Of a stretch of 64,000 nt of DNA, positions 17,962-26,037 are shown piece by piece (the first letter of the stretch is position 1; the number at the start of each line of letters is the position of its first letter). The position numbers and the translations under genes were made by a program. A model generated the notes under the pieces. That model did no database searches. It saw only the letters and a list, made by a program, of their open reading frames with translations, and was not told the DNA's origin. The DNA lies in assembly GCA_946480785.1 (NCBI GenBank), contig CAMLLD010000003.1:1-64000 (forward strand), in the 5' to 3' direction. This DNA comes from an uncultured Blastocatellia bacterium (GTDB lineage: Bacteria; Acidobacteriota; Blastocatellia; Pyrinomonadales; Pyrinomonadaceae).

Positions 17962-18066
17962 ATGCGTAGCACTCGCACATTTTTCTACTTCGCCTTTACT
18001 TTCCGCTCCTTCTTTTACGGGGAGAGCGGGCCGGCGACGTACGAGAAAGATGTGTTAGGCACTTAA
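17962..18066 (+). CDS. Phe/Tyr-rich leader peptide of the phenylalanine operon
   Basis: A 34-codon reading frame starts at ATG 17962 and ends at TAA 18064-18066. Codons 7-19 read F-F-Y-F-A-F-T-F-R-S-F-F-Y, seven Phe and two Tyr in thirteen codons, strongly resembling the E. coli pheA leader in character. It lies between a good promoter and an intrinsic terminator and ahead of chorismate mutase, prephenate dehydratase and DAHP synthase. By analogy with known attenuators, ribosome stalling at these codons when charged tRNA-Phe/Tyr is scarce would prevent terminator formation. No Shine-Dalgarno is visible. Confidence 0.85.
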   Translation: MRSTRTFFYFAFTFRSFFYGESGPATYEKDVLGT

Positions 18067-18091
18067 AGAAAAGCACACACCTTCAAACGAG

Positions 18092-18128
18092 CCAGCCGCG
18101 ATCCTAAAAACTCGCGGCTGGTTTTTTT
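18092..18128 (+). terminator. Attenuator terminator of the phenylalanine operon
   Basis: A perfect 10-bp stem, CCAGCCGCGA (18092-18101) with TCGCGGCTGG (18112-18121), 10-base loop, then seven T (18122-18128). It begins 26 bases after the leader stop codon and ends just before the chorismate mutase ribosome-binding site. A segment at 18026-18035, just after the Phe/Tyr codons, is partly complementary to the 5' arm and could act as an antiterminator. Confidence 0.88.
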
Positions 18129-18151
18129 ATTGCCCGGATGGAGAGTTCACG

Positions 18152-18445
18152 ATGGACATCGAGTACTGGCGCAAAGAAATCGACGAAGTCGACGCCCAAC
18201 TGCTGCGCCTCCTCAACATGCGCGCGCGGCTCGCGCTGAAGGTCGGCGCGCTCAAGAAGGCCAAACAACTCCCGTTTTGCGATCCCGACCGCGAGCGTTA
18301 CGTGCTCGCGCGTTTGCAGGACAACAACACCGGCCCGCTCGACGACCGCGCCGTTTACAAACTCTTCCGGCGCATCATTCGCGAATCGCGCCGCATCCAG
18401 TTGGACGCAGCGCCGGCCGAGGAACTCGTGAGGAAGGTTTCGTGA
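18152..18445 (+). CDS. Chorismate mutase, AroQ class
   Basis: 97 residues, all-helical AroQ type: IDEVDAQLLRLLNMRARLAL with the active-site Arg, Lys in the VGALKKAK segment, and the C-terminal VYKLFRRIIRESRRIQ helix. It converts chorismate to prephenate. A GGAGAG lies just upstream. Its stop overlaps the GTG start of the prephenate dehydratase gene by 4 bp; in many bacteria the two activities are one protein (PheA), here they are separate but coupled. Confidence 0.92.
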   Translation: MDIEYWRKEIDEVDAQLLRLLNMRARLALKVGALKKAKQLPFCDPDRERYVLARLQDNNTGPLDDRAVYKLFRRIIRESRRIQLDAAPAEELVRKVS

Positions 18446-19017
18446 GCTCACTCGCGCACAAACCGAGGGTCGCATTTCAGGGCGAACGCGGCGCGTTCAG
18501 CGAAGAGGCCGCTTTGAAACTGCTGGGCGAGGACATCGAACTCGTGCCGCAACGAACCTTTGCGACGTTGTTCGCGAGTATCGAAAACGGCGCGGCCGAT
18601 TACGTGCTCGCGCCGGTCGCGAACAGTATCGCCGGACCGGTCGTGGCTTCCGTCGATCTCTTGCAGCGAAGCGCGCTCGTCGCGCTCGACGAAGTTGAGA
18701 TCCAAATCGACCAACACCTCATCGCTTGTCCCCATACGAGCTTCGAGGATGTAGAGATAGTGCAGTCACATCCTGTTGCGCTAGCTCAATGCCGGCGCTT
18801 TCTCGCGGACCATCCCCGACTCCAGACCGTTATCGCAGACGACACTGCCGGCAGTGTCGCCGAAGTCATGCAACGCGGCGACGCAACCCGCGCCGCGATC
18901 GCCGGACGCCGCGCCGCCGAACTCTACGGCGCGTCGATCATTCGCGAGTCTATTCAGGACCGACCCGAAAACTTTACCCGCTTTGTTTTACTGTCTTTGA
19001 AAGGGAATGAATCATGA
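18442..19017 (+). CDS. pheA: Prephenate dehydratase lacking the ACT domain
   Basis: 191 residues from GTG 18442. The catalytic domain is recognisable: [16 protein letters not shown] at the start, [13 protein letters not shown] mid-domain, the cleft segment CRRFLADHP, and the ENFTRF motif with the catalytic Thr at the very end. The protein stops there; the C-terminal ACT domain that gives Phe feedback inhibition in ordinary PheA (about 280 residues) is missing. The short form may be regulated only by attenuation and through DAHP synthase. Overlaps of 4 bp on both sides show it is an intact operon member rather than a broken gene. Confidence 0.9.
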   Translation: MSSLAHKPRVAFQGERGAFSEEAALKLLGEDIELVPQRTFATLFASIENGAADYVLAPVANSIAGPVVASVDLLQRSALVALDEVEIQIDQHLIACPHTSFEDVEIVQSHPVALAQCRRFLADHPRLQTVIADDTAGSVAEVMQRGDATRAAIAGRRAAELYGASIIRESIQDRPENFTRFVLLSLKGNES

Positions 19018-20030
19018 TCGTCAACATGGCCGCCACCGCAACCCCCGACCAAATCAACCACGTCATCGATCGCATCCGCGAGTGTGGCTTCCAGGCACAC
19101 GTTATTCACGGCGAAGAACGCACCGTGATCGGCGCGGTCGGCAACAGCAACCGCCGTTCGGAGATCGAAGCGCTGTGCGCCGCGCCGGGCGTCGCTGAAG
19201 TGATCCAGATCGCGCATCCGTTCAAGCTTGTCAGCCGGCAACTGCGACAGGCGCGCACCGTTGTTGACGTGCGCGGCGTGAAGGTCGGAGGCGATGACCT
19301 CGTCGTCATCGCTGGTCCATGTTCGGTTGAGTCGGAAGAGCAGTTGCTGGAGACGGCGCACGCGGTGAAAGCGGCGGGCGCTGACATGTTGCGCGGCGGC
19401 GCTTACAAGCCGCGCACGTCGCCGTATGATTTTCAGGGGCTCGGCGTTGAAGCGTTGCGCTTTTTGCAGCAGGCGAGTCGGGAGACGGGGTTGCCGATCG
19501 TGACGGAAGTGATGAGCGAAACGGACGTGGAGATCGTGGCTGAGTATGCGGACGTGTTGCAGGTGGGCGCGCGCAACATGCAGAATTTTTCGTTGTTGCG
19601 AAAGCTCGCGCCGGTGTCGAAGCCGATTTTGTTGAAGCGCGGGCCGTCGGCGACGGTGAAGGAGTGGTTGCTGGCAGCGGAGTATCTGCTCGCGGGTGGA
19701 AACGCGAACGTGATTTTGTGCGAGCGCGGGATCAAGACGTTTGAGACTGCGACGCGCAATACGTTGGATCTCGCGGCGGTCGCCTTAGTGAAGGAGCTTT
19801 CGCATTTGCCGGTGCTCGCGGATCCGTCGCACGGAACGGGTCTGCGGAGTTTGATCACGCCGATGTCGAAAGCCGCGGCAGCGGCGGGCGCGGACGGGTT
19901 ATTGATTGAAGTTCACCCGTGCCCCGAGCGCGCGCTCTCGGATGGTCCACAGTCCCTCGACCTCGAGGGCTTCTCCACCCTCATGACCTCCCTCGGCCGC
20001 AAACCGTTACGCGACGCGAAAGCCGCGTAG
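19014..20030 (+). CDS. aroF: 3-deoxy-7-phosphoheptulonate synthase (type I-beta, with ferredoxin-like N domain)
   Basis: 338 residues. Residues 1-70 form a ferredoxin-like regulatory domain ([18 protein letters not shown]), as in the Thermotoga-type enzyme, where it mediates feedback by aromatic amino acids. The catalytic barrel has [26 protein letters not shown] and the late DPSHGTG motif. It condenses PEP with erythrose-4-phosphate to open the shikimate pathway. Last gene of the attenuated operon; start overlaps the previous stop by 4 bp. Confidence 0.94.
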   Translation: MIVNMAATATPDQINHVIDRIRECGFQAHVIHGEERTVIGAVGNSNRRSEIEALCAAPGVAEVIQIAHPFKLVSRQLRQARTVVDVRGVKVGGDDLVVIAGPCSVESEEQLLETAHAVKAAGADMLRGGAYKPRTSPYDFQGLGVEALRFLQQASRETGLPIVTEVMSETDVEIVAEYADVLQVGARNMQNFSLLRKLAPVSKPILLKRGPSATVKEWLLAAEYLLAGGNANVILCERGIKTFETATRNTLDLAAVALVKELSHLPVLADPSHGTGLRSLITPMSKAAAAAGADGLLIEVHPCPERALSDGPQSLDLEGFSTLMTSLGRKPLRDAKAA

Positions 20031-20060
20031 AACAAATACCTATCGTAGTTAGCACGGAGG

Positions 20061-20427
20061 AGCGCCGGAGGCGCGGCCATAAGGTAGCCAGGGGCAAGCG
20101 CGAAGCGCGCAGCCCCTGGATCCAACAAGTGGAGGGACCAGCCCGGAACGGGCGATAGACATGTGGCGCGCCCCGGCTCTGTCGGCCCTTCGGGCCTGCA
20201 TTCGTTCTGAAAAATGATCCAGGGGCTGCGTGCGTCGCTTCGCGCCGCACGGCCCCTGGATCCAACGAGTGGAGGGACCAGCCCGGAACGGGCGATAGAC
20301 ATGCGGCGCGCCCTAGCTCTGTCGGCCCTTCGGGCCTGCATTCGTTCTGGAAAATGATCCAGGGGCTGCGTGCGTCGCTTCGCGCCGCACTGGCCCCTGG
20401 CTACCTTATTGCCGCGCCTTCGGCGCT
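20061..20427. repeat. Composite repeat element: 35-bp inverted ends around two 140-bp direct repeats
   Basis: The arms at 20061-20095 and 20393-20427 are inverted copies agreeing at about 33 of 35 positions. Between them two tandem 140-bp units (20112-20251 and 20252-20391) differ at only about six bases. Each unit itself begins with CCCCTGGATC and has the inverse GATCCAGGGG inside, plus GC-rich small palindromes such as GGCCCTTCGGGCC. No transposase is present. The architecture suggests a REP/BIME- or MITE-like non-autonomous element. Frames open across it are artefacts of its symmetry. Confidence 0.8.
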
Positions 20428-20525
20428 ACGACCACGGACGCGCTACGACCACGGATGCGCTACGACCACGGACACGCTACGACCACGGACACGCTACGAC
20501 CACGGACGCGCTACGGCTACGGACG
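20424..20525. repeat. Six 17-bp tandem repeats
   Basis: The unit CGCTACGACCACGGACG is repeated six times without gaps with one to three changes per copy, the last copy being the most diverged. The array starts within the right arm of the composite repeat and a partial seventh copy runs into the stop codon (20530-20532) of the convergently placed TPR gene. Number variation between strains is expected for such an array. Confidence 0.85.
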
Positions 20526-20529
20526 CGCT

Positions 20530-23500
20530 CTAGTCGACGGACGTGATCATGTCCGGGCTGATGAAGGTTAACGTGCAGAATCCGGCTTTGGGGCAGATGA
20601 CCACGCCGCGGCGGACGATCTTTGTCGGTGAACTGTCCGGAAAGACGAGCGGGTACTTTATCTTCTTCAACTGCATCAACGACGATTTCAAACTCTCCGC
20701 GCCCTTGATGAACTTCACTTCCGACACTTGCGCATTACGCACTGCATCCGGCGTGAAGACCAGATAAACTTCCGCTTCAACTGTCTGCTTCACTTCCGGT
20801 CCCAACGGCCCCACGTCGATCTTGTTATACAACGGCAACTCCGTCTTCGCCGTCGCCAACAATTTCTCGACCGCATCCGCGCTGACGAGTTTCAACAAAC
20901 TCTCACGCGCTTCGGGAACGACGCGATCGGCAACGACTCCTTGCGCGTAATACCGTATCGCGTCCTCTTTTCTGCCGCGCTTCTCCGCGATCATTCCCAT
21001 GTGATGGGCCACTTCGCTGTGCTGTTCGAGCGCCCACGCCGCCTTGACGTATCTCTCGGCCGCGTCGAGGTCGCCATTCTGGAAGTAAACCCAACCCAAC
21101 GTGTCCCAGTAAGCGGAAAGCGAAGAAACCTCTTCCAGGTCATCGAGCTTGAGACTGTTCAGTTCGACATTGCGCAAACCACTCGCAACCGAAGTTACAG
21201 CCGACTCCGCATACTGCAGCGCCTTATCAAGTTGCACTTTGTTCAGCGAGAGGAAATACGCGACGTCATTCAGCGTCGACGGACTGCGATCGATCTTCAG
21301 CGCCTCCTCAAACGCCTTCATCGCTTTCGCGGTCTCATTTAGGTTCAAGTAGGCACGGCCCAAACTTACCTGCAAGTCTTCGTCGTCGGGCTTCAGCGAG
21401 ATCGCCTGCTCAAGCTCGGGCACGGCCTCTTTGTACTTGCGCCATTCGACCAGCATCTGTCCGAGATTCGCGTGCGCCTGGTCGCTTAATGGCGTCACTT
21501 CAAGCTGTTTGCGAAACGATTGCTCCGCGTTCGCGTAATCCTGCTGCTGCCAGTAAACGCGGCCGAGCAGGTTGTAAGCGTAATCTTCGAACGGATTGAT
21601 CTTCGTCTGCTCCTGCAACACGGTGATGGCTTCTGAATACTTGCGCTGCTCGGAGAGCACGTAACCGAGATTCCGCCGCACTGTCTTATGCTTCGGATCC
21701 TTCTCGAGTACGCGGCGCAGCAGTTGTTCGGCGACGACGTAGTTGTCGTTCTCCACAGCAGCCTGCGCCGCTGTTATCAAGTCTTCCGTCTTTACCGAAT
21801 CGGGAATCGCCGGCGTGCCCGCGACGTCGGTTTCGAGCGCGAGCGTCTGCGCTGCGTCAGATCGCGCAGCGGCGGCAAACGCCTGATAGTCCTGCAACCG
21901 CTCCGCCGGTATCTCGCGTTGCCGCAGGTGCAGCGTGCGCTGGCCCAACAACGTCTGTCCTTCAAGTTTGTAACTCGCCGCATACTCCGCGTAGTCACGC
22001 GAAACCTTCAAAGGCAGCGGCAAACGCATCTGGTACTTGCCTGGCAGCGTGAGCTTCAACGAGTAAGAAATATCGATCGGCGGTCCGAGCTCGATCGGTT
22101 TCTTGTTACTCGCCTTGCGCGCGGCGGGCGACAAATTGAACGACGGAAACGGCAGCTCGAGCTTGATCTTCTTGCTGGACCAGTCGAGAAAATCGTTGCG
22201 CGTGACGTTGAACTCGATCTCAAACGGCTTCTCGAGATCCGCCGGATCGGTAGTCTTTATGTCAGAGACGTCACCCGTCAGACCGCCGGCCAGACCAAGA
22301 TAAAAACCAAGACTCTTCCAGTTTGCCTTCGGCGTGCGGCGAAACATGAAGCGCATGAACATCTCCGAGTCGCCGTGCAAAACGAGATGCGCGTGCGCGG
22401 AGACTTTGCCGAGATCGTCGACAGTTCCCTCGACAGTCACGAGCTCAGACGAAAGAAACGGCGGCTCGGCCGGCGTCGTTTCCAAACGCGCTGGACCACT
22501 CGTCGGAATCATCAACGCTTTCTTGTTGCGCAGTTGCGGCGACAACAACCCTACCGGCGCGATCTCCGCCGTCGTATCGGCCCACAGCGTTTCATTGCCG
22601 AGCGGAATCGCACTGATCACGTGATCGAACTGGCCCGGCGAAGGCACGTCGACGTCGAGCTTGCGCGCGGAGTTCATCAACACCGGATACGCGCGCAGTC
22701 CCGCCGCGGCCAGCATCGACGCGAGCAGCGTGTGTTTGTCTTTGCAGTCGCCGTACTGGTTCACCAGCACGTCGGCAGCGGCATGCGGTTGATAACGGCC
22801 CGTGCCCAACGACAGACTCACGTAGCGGAAATTCTTCGCGACGTATTCATAAAGCGCCTGCGCCTTCTCTTTCTCCGTCGTGCGTCCTTTTATGATCTCT
22901 TCGGCTTTGAGTTTGATCTTCTCATCGGGAACAACGCGATCGCGCTGCAACGCGGCGTACCATTGCCCGACTTCGTCCCAACTCTGAAACGTCGTCATTT
23001 GCACGTCCGGATGAAACTCATCCGCATCCGGCTGGTCCGACTCTTCTTCGTCGCCTTCTTTATCTTTGTCGGCCTCTTCGCTGTCGGGTTTCAGTTGCGC
23101 GTGCTTCCAGGAGTAAATACGCCGGCCGTCCTGCTCTTTGATTGCCGGCTCAAAGCCCGGCTCCGTCTTCAACTTCACCTTGCTCTCGCTCGGGATATTG
23201 ATCGTCAACTCGTCATCGAGCACGATCGCGCCCTTCTTGATGAAGTCGTGTTCGGCCCAGAAATGATTTTGGGCGAGCGGCGTGTGCACGGTCCAAACGA
23301 GGTGATATTCGAGCGTGTCGCCCGGCCGCAGACCGGGAACGGTGATGTGCTTCTGCCTGAGATCGGTGTAGATCGGAGCTTCGCGCGCGACCGGCGCCGT
23401 CAGATCCTGAACGTCGGTGGCGGCGGCGTTGACGACAGTGCCATCCGCCTTGTGCACCCGCACGTAATCCATGTCGAGCTTTTCGTTCGCGGAGCTGTAA

Positions 23501-23832
23501 CCGAAGATCAGTTGGCCAAATCTCTCGACGCCCGCGTCGCTCTGCACTTTGACGCGTAGGTGCAACTCGCGCTGGCCCGTGCCGTCTTTTTCAAAGCGAT
23601 ACGTCGTGCTCACGTGTTCGACAACGACCGCTTCCTGAGAGTAGTCAGGCTTCTGTTTGTCGTCAGACTTCTGTTTATCGCCGGGTTTCTGGGGTGCGGC
23701 TGCGGCAGGCTTTGCGGGAGTCGCGGGTTTGTCTTTACTGGTCTGTGCTCTTGCTGACTGAAGATTGGTTAGTAGTGAAAAGCCGAGAACGATGGCAATG
23801 ATCTGGGCATTGCGGGGGAAAAGCATTGTCAA
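20530..23832 (-). CDS. Exported DUF3857 / transglutaminase-like / TPR protein
   Basis: 1100 residues with a signal peptide (about 1-30, SARAQ). A DUF3857 region at about 65-240 is followed by an acidic linker (DKDKEGDEEESDQPDAD), then a transglutaminase-like core with the Cys in NQYGDCKDKHTLLASML (about residue 359). A beta-rich region comes next, then at least seven TPR-like helical pairs (about 700-970) and a short C-terminal domain. These proteins are widespread in Acidobacteria and Bacteroidetes; the substrate is not known. It is flanked by a repeat array downstream and a large hairpin upstream. Confidence 0.9.
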   Translation of the reverse strand: MTMLFPRNAQIIAIVLGFSLLTNLQSARAQTSKDKPATPAKPAAAAPQKPGDKQKSDDKQKPDYSQEAVVVEHVSTTYRFEKDGTGQRELHLRVKVQSDAGVERFGQLIFGYSSANEKLDMDYVRVHKADGTVVNAAATDVQDLTAPVAREAPIYTDLRQKHITVPGLRPGDTLEYHLVWTVHTPLAQNHFWAEHDFIKKGAIVLDDELTINIPSESKVKLKTEPGFEPAIKEQDGRRIYSWKHAQLKPDSEEADKDKEGDEEESDQPDADEFHPDVQMTTFQSWDEVGQWYAALQRDRVVPDEKIKLKAEEIIKGRTTEKEKAQALYEYVAKNFRYVSLSLGTGRYQPHAAADVLVNQYGDCKDKHTLLASMLAAAGLRAYPVLMNSARKLDVDVPSPGQFDHVISAIPLGNETLWADTTAEIAPVGLLSPQLRNKKALMIPTSGPARLETTPAEPPFLSSELVTVEGTVDDLGKVSAHAHLVLHGDSEMFMRFMFRRTPKANWKSLGFYLGLAGGLTGDVSDIKTTDPADLEKPFEIEFNVTRNDFLDWSSKKIKLELPFPSFNLSPAARKASNKKPIELGPPIDISYSLKLTLPGKYQMRLPLPLKVSRDYAEYAASYKLEGQTLLGQRTLHLRQREIPAERLQDYQAFAAAARSDAAQTLALETDVAGTPAIPDSVKTEDLITAAQAAVENDNYVVAEQLLRRVLEKDPKHKTVRRNLGYVLSEQRKYSEAITVLQEQTKINPFEDYAYNLLGRVYWQQQDYANAEQSFRKQLEVTPLSDQAHANLGQMLVEWRKYKEAVPELEQAISLKPDDEDLQVSLGRAYLNLNETAKAMKAFEEALKIDRSPSTLNDVAYFLSLNKVQLDKALQYAESAVTSVASGLRNVELNSLKLDDLEEVSSLSAYWDTLGWVYFQNGDLDAAERYVKAAWALEQHSEVAHHMGMIAEKRGRKEDAIRYYAQGVVADRVVPEARESLLKLVSADAVEKLLATAKTELPLYNKIDVGPLGPEVKQTVEAEVYLVFTPDAVRNAQVSEVKFIKGAESLKSSLMQLKKIKYPLVFPDSSPTKIVRRGVVICPKAGFCTLTFISPDMITSVD

Positions 23833-23960
23833 ATCTCCTGGTGCGCTGAGGAATCAAGCTGGCAAGTCAGTCTACCGAAAACGTCTTGAGCGTGTACAGA
23901 GGTAATAACGTGCGTGTCTCTGTGGAAAACCACAGGTCCAACAGGCAAGTTGGGAGGATA

Positions 23961-24031
23961 GAACAAGTTGGGAAGGGGGCAACGCCCCCGCTCGATCATA
24001 GCGGGGGCGCTGCCCCCTTCCTGACTTGTTC
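23961..24031. repeat. 71-bp hairpin repeat
   Basis: Arms 23961-23992 and 24000-24031 are inverted copies with about 3 mismatches in 32 and a 7-base loop. The core AAGGGGGCAACGCCCCCGCT is itself locally symmetric. There is no T-run on either side, so it is unlikely to be a simple terminator; it looks like a REP/BIME-type element between two same-strand genes. Confidence 0.75.
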
Positions 24032-24058
24032 TTGCCGAAGGAATGAGAGTTAGGTGAG

Positions 24059-25561
24059 TTAGGGCTCGCGTTTGCGGGGGAGTTCTTTTTCGGTCTTGAT
24101 GATCGAGCCGTCGACGGCGTTGACCCAGACGTGCGTAGCGCCCGGAGTGTTTTCGTCGGCGATCATCACGTGATAAAAGATGACGCCGTCTTTCGCTAAC
24201 TTGCCCGGCTCTTCCCATCGTTCGGCGGTCAGATTGCATTCGAGTACCTTGCCGGGAGTTTGACTGGTGGCGATCTGAATCGCCTGGTCCATGTTAATGC
24301 GCGCCAGCTTCACGAGCGCCGCTTGCCTGACGGCGCGCATTTCCATTTCCACTTCCTCTTTGCGTTGCACTTCTTCGCGGAAGCGCGGATCGTGCGCCAT
24401 GCGTTCTTTGAATTCCTGTTCGCTGACCGCTTCGCGCCGGACCGCCTCGGCTTTCTTTTTCTCGACGATCTCTTTCTCCTGCTGCGCGGGATCCTGCACC
24501 GTGTTCGCGAGCTCAAAACGCATCGCGAAAGCAACAGCGGCGAACGATGGGACCAGCAACAGCAGCGACACAGCAATCAGCATTAACTTCTTCCAGCGTC
24601 TGTTCAATTTTGGTTTACTCAACAATGACATGATACGAGCCTCCAGGATGTCAGCATCGGCGATGCCTACGGTTGTAGTGACGGAGAGCGGACGCAGAGG
24701 TGGTGCTGAGCTGGCGAGGGCGACGAGAGAGCGGGCGTAGACCTGCGCGTTTAAGATTCGCTCCGCCACCAGCTCATCACAGACGAGTTCGCGCGTCTGT
24801 TTAATTCGGCGGCGCATGACGGCGGCCGCGGGGTGAAACGAGACGGGCAAGAAAAGTAGTTCGTAGAGGAAGTTGAGCACGTAGTCGTGGCGTGCGACGT
24901 GGATGAATTCGTGACCGATGGCGGACGTTAGCAGGTCGTTGTCGCCCTGTTCGAGCAGCGCCTCCGGCAAGATGATCACTGGCCTTAGTAAACCAATCGT
25001 CACCGGCACCGCGACCGTTTCTGATCGACAAACCTTCACGCTGCTGACGCCATTGCCGGCTTTTTTTCCAAGATTTAATCGCTTTGCGCACTCCCGCAAG
25101 ATCGCTTCAACCGCCTCATCCCCTTCCAAAGCGATCACCGACTCGCGAACTCTTCGCGTCCTGAACCACGCTTGCCCCAGTTTGAAGCCGCGAAAGATCA
25201 CGAAGCCAGCGAACACGCCGATCAGGACCACGGCCAAACTGCTGTTCAGTTCAAACGCTGAGCTCGACGTGGTCGCAGGCGTTTCATCAAAAGAGGTGGA
25301 GATCTCAGGGATAGAAACAGGGTTGTTCAGCTCGTGTGCGTAAGTGATCTCATTTGGCGTTGTTACTGGAAAGGTGCGAAAAGTTGTCGCGAACGGAACG
25401 ATGAAGCTCAAGCACAACGCCGCGACCCAGAGCCAATGCTGATACGGCGTCGACGCGCGCCGCAACAACCACGCACCAAAACTCGCGAGCACTCCGATCA
25501 ACGCGATCTGCCACACGGCATTCAACAAAAACGTCAGCAGCAGTTGGCTAACTGTTCTCAT
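24059..25561 (-). CDS. BlaR1/MecR1-type M56 membrane metallopeptidase
   Basis: 500 residues. N-terminal hydrophobic helices (about 8-28, 36-55 and near 110) and a cytosolic zinc protease segment with HEFIH in AIGHEFIHVARHDYVLN at about residue 216, then a further helix near 325. The C-terminal part is a charged coiled-coil (lysine/glutamate-rich, 350-420) and a small final domain, not a penicillin-binding sensor, so the signal is not beta-lactam. It overlaps the upstream BlaI gene by 14 bp; the pair would form a proteolysis-controlled repression switch. Confidence 0.9.
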   Translation of the reverse strand: MRTVSQLLLTFLLNAVWQIALIGVLASFGAWLLRRASTPYQHWLWVAALCLSFIVPFATTFRTFPVTTPNEITYAHELNNPVSIPEISTSFDETPATTSSSAFELNSSLAVVLIGVFAGFVIFRGFKLGQAWFRTRRVRESVIALEGDEAVEAILRECAKRLNLGKKAGNGVSSVKVCRSETVAVPVTIGLLRPVIILPEALLEQGDNDLLTSAIGHEFIHVARHDYVLNFLYELLFLPVSFHPAAAVMRRRIKQTRELVCDELVAERILNAQVYARSLVALASSAPPLRPLSVTTTVGIADADILEARIMSLLSKPKLNRRWKKLMLIAVSLLLLVPSFAAVAFAMRFELANTVQDPAQQEKEIVEKKKAEAVRREAVSEQEFKERMAHDPRFREEVQRKEEVEMEMRAVRQAALVKLARINMDQAIQIATSQTPGKVLECNLTAERWEEPGKLAKDGVIFYHVMIADENTPGATHVWVNAVDGSIIKTEKELPRKREP

Positions 25562-25958
25562 CGGACTTCTCCTGTTGCTCGGACTTCTCCTGATGTTGCT
25601 CGATCAGCTTCTGCAACCGTGCGAGTTTTTCCGGCGTCAGGTGCTTCGTTTCTACCAGACTCATCACCAAACTCTCAGCCGACCCACCAAACAGCCGATC
25701 GACCACATCCGTGACATGCTTGCCCACGACCTGTTTGCGACTCACTGCGGGTTTGTAAAAATAAGCACGGTTCTTCAGCGTGCGCTTCGCCTTCCCTTTC
25801 CGTTCGAGGATGTTGAGCATCGTCTGCACGGTGGTATAAGCGAGGTCGCGTTTGAGTTTTTGCTGCACGGTCTGTACGTTTGCGGGGCCTGTTTCCCACA
25901 GGACGTGCATAATCTCCAGTTCCAGCGGGGTCAGGTTTTCGGTCTTCGGACGCGCCAT
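25548..25958 (-). CDS. BlaI/MecI-family transcriptional repressor
   Basis: 136 residues. Winged-helix domain LTPLELEIMHVLWETGPANV through TTVQTMLNILERKGKAKRT, then a dimerisation helix region with the usual protease-sensitive segment. The C-terminal tail is Gln/Glu/Lys rich. It is cleaved by its M56 partner in characterised systems. A strong promoter and two TCCTAA/TTAGGA-type palindromic sites lie just upstream, between it and the divergent LuxR-type gene. Confidence 0.92.
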   Translation of the reverse strand: MARPKTENLTPLELEIMHVLWETGPANVQTVQQKLKRDLAYTTVQTMLNILERKGKAKRTLKNRAYFYKPAVSRKQVVGKHVTDVVDRLFGGSAESLVMSLVETKHLTPEKLARLQKLIEQHQEKSEQQEKSDENS

Positions 25959-25975
25959 AGAACCTTTCTCTTGTC

Positions 25976-26033
25976 TCCTAAGTTTTTAGGACTATAGAGA
26001 CGAAACGCAAAGCTGTCAACTAATTTTTTAGGA
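25976..26033. promoter_or_regulatory. Divergent blaI / LuxR-type promoter region with BlaI-like operators
   Basis: On the minus strand TTGACA (26019-26014) and TATAGT (25996-25991) are 17 bp apart and drive blaI. On the plus strand TTGTCT (25971-25976) and TATAGA (25993-25998) could drive the LuxR-type gene. A palindrome TCCTAA-N4-TTAGGA (25976-25991) covers the blaI start point, and a related CTAA-N4-TTAGGA element (26020-26032) overlaps the LuxR gene's ribosome-binding site. Coordinated repression of both directions by BlaI is inferred. Confidence 0.7.
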
Positions 26034-26037
26034 GAAC

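Noticed and set aside
18130..18441. An open frame upstream of prephenate dehydratase in the same frame, suggesting a 295-aa protein
   Set aside because: This part is out of frame with chorismate mutase and is Arg-rich nonsense; the GTG at 18442 with its 4-bp overlap is the real start.
19913..20341. Open frames across the repeat element
   Set aside because: They arise from the 140-bp repeats and have no coding signature.
20424..20525. CRISPR array
   Set aside because: The repeats are directly adjacent with no spacers and no cas genes are present.
21688..23559. A 623-codon open frame on the plus strand
   Set aside because: It is antisense to the DUF3857/TPR gene; composition is extremely Arg/Leu rich without motifs, a shadow of GC-rich coding DNA.
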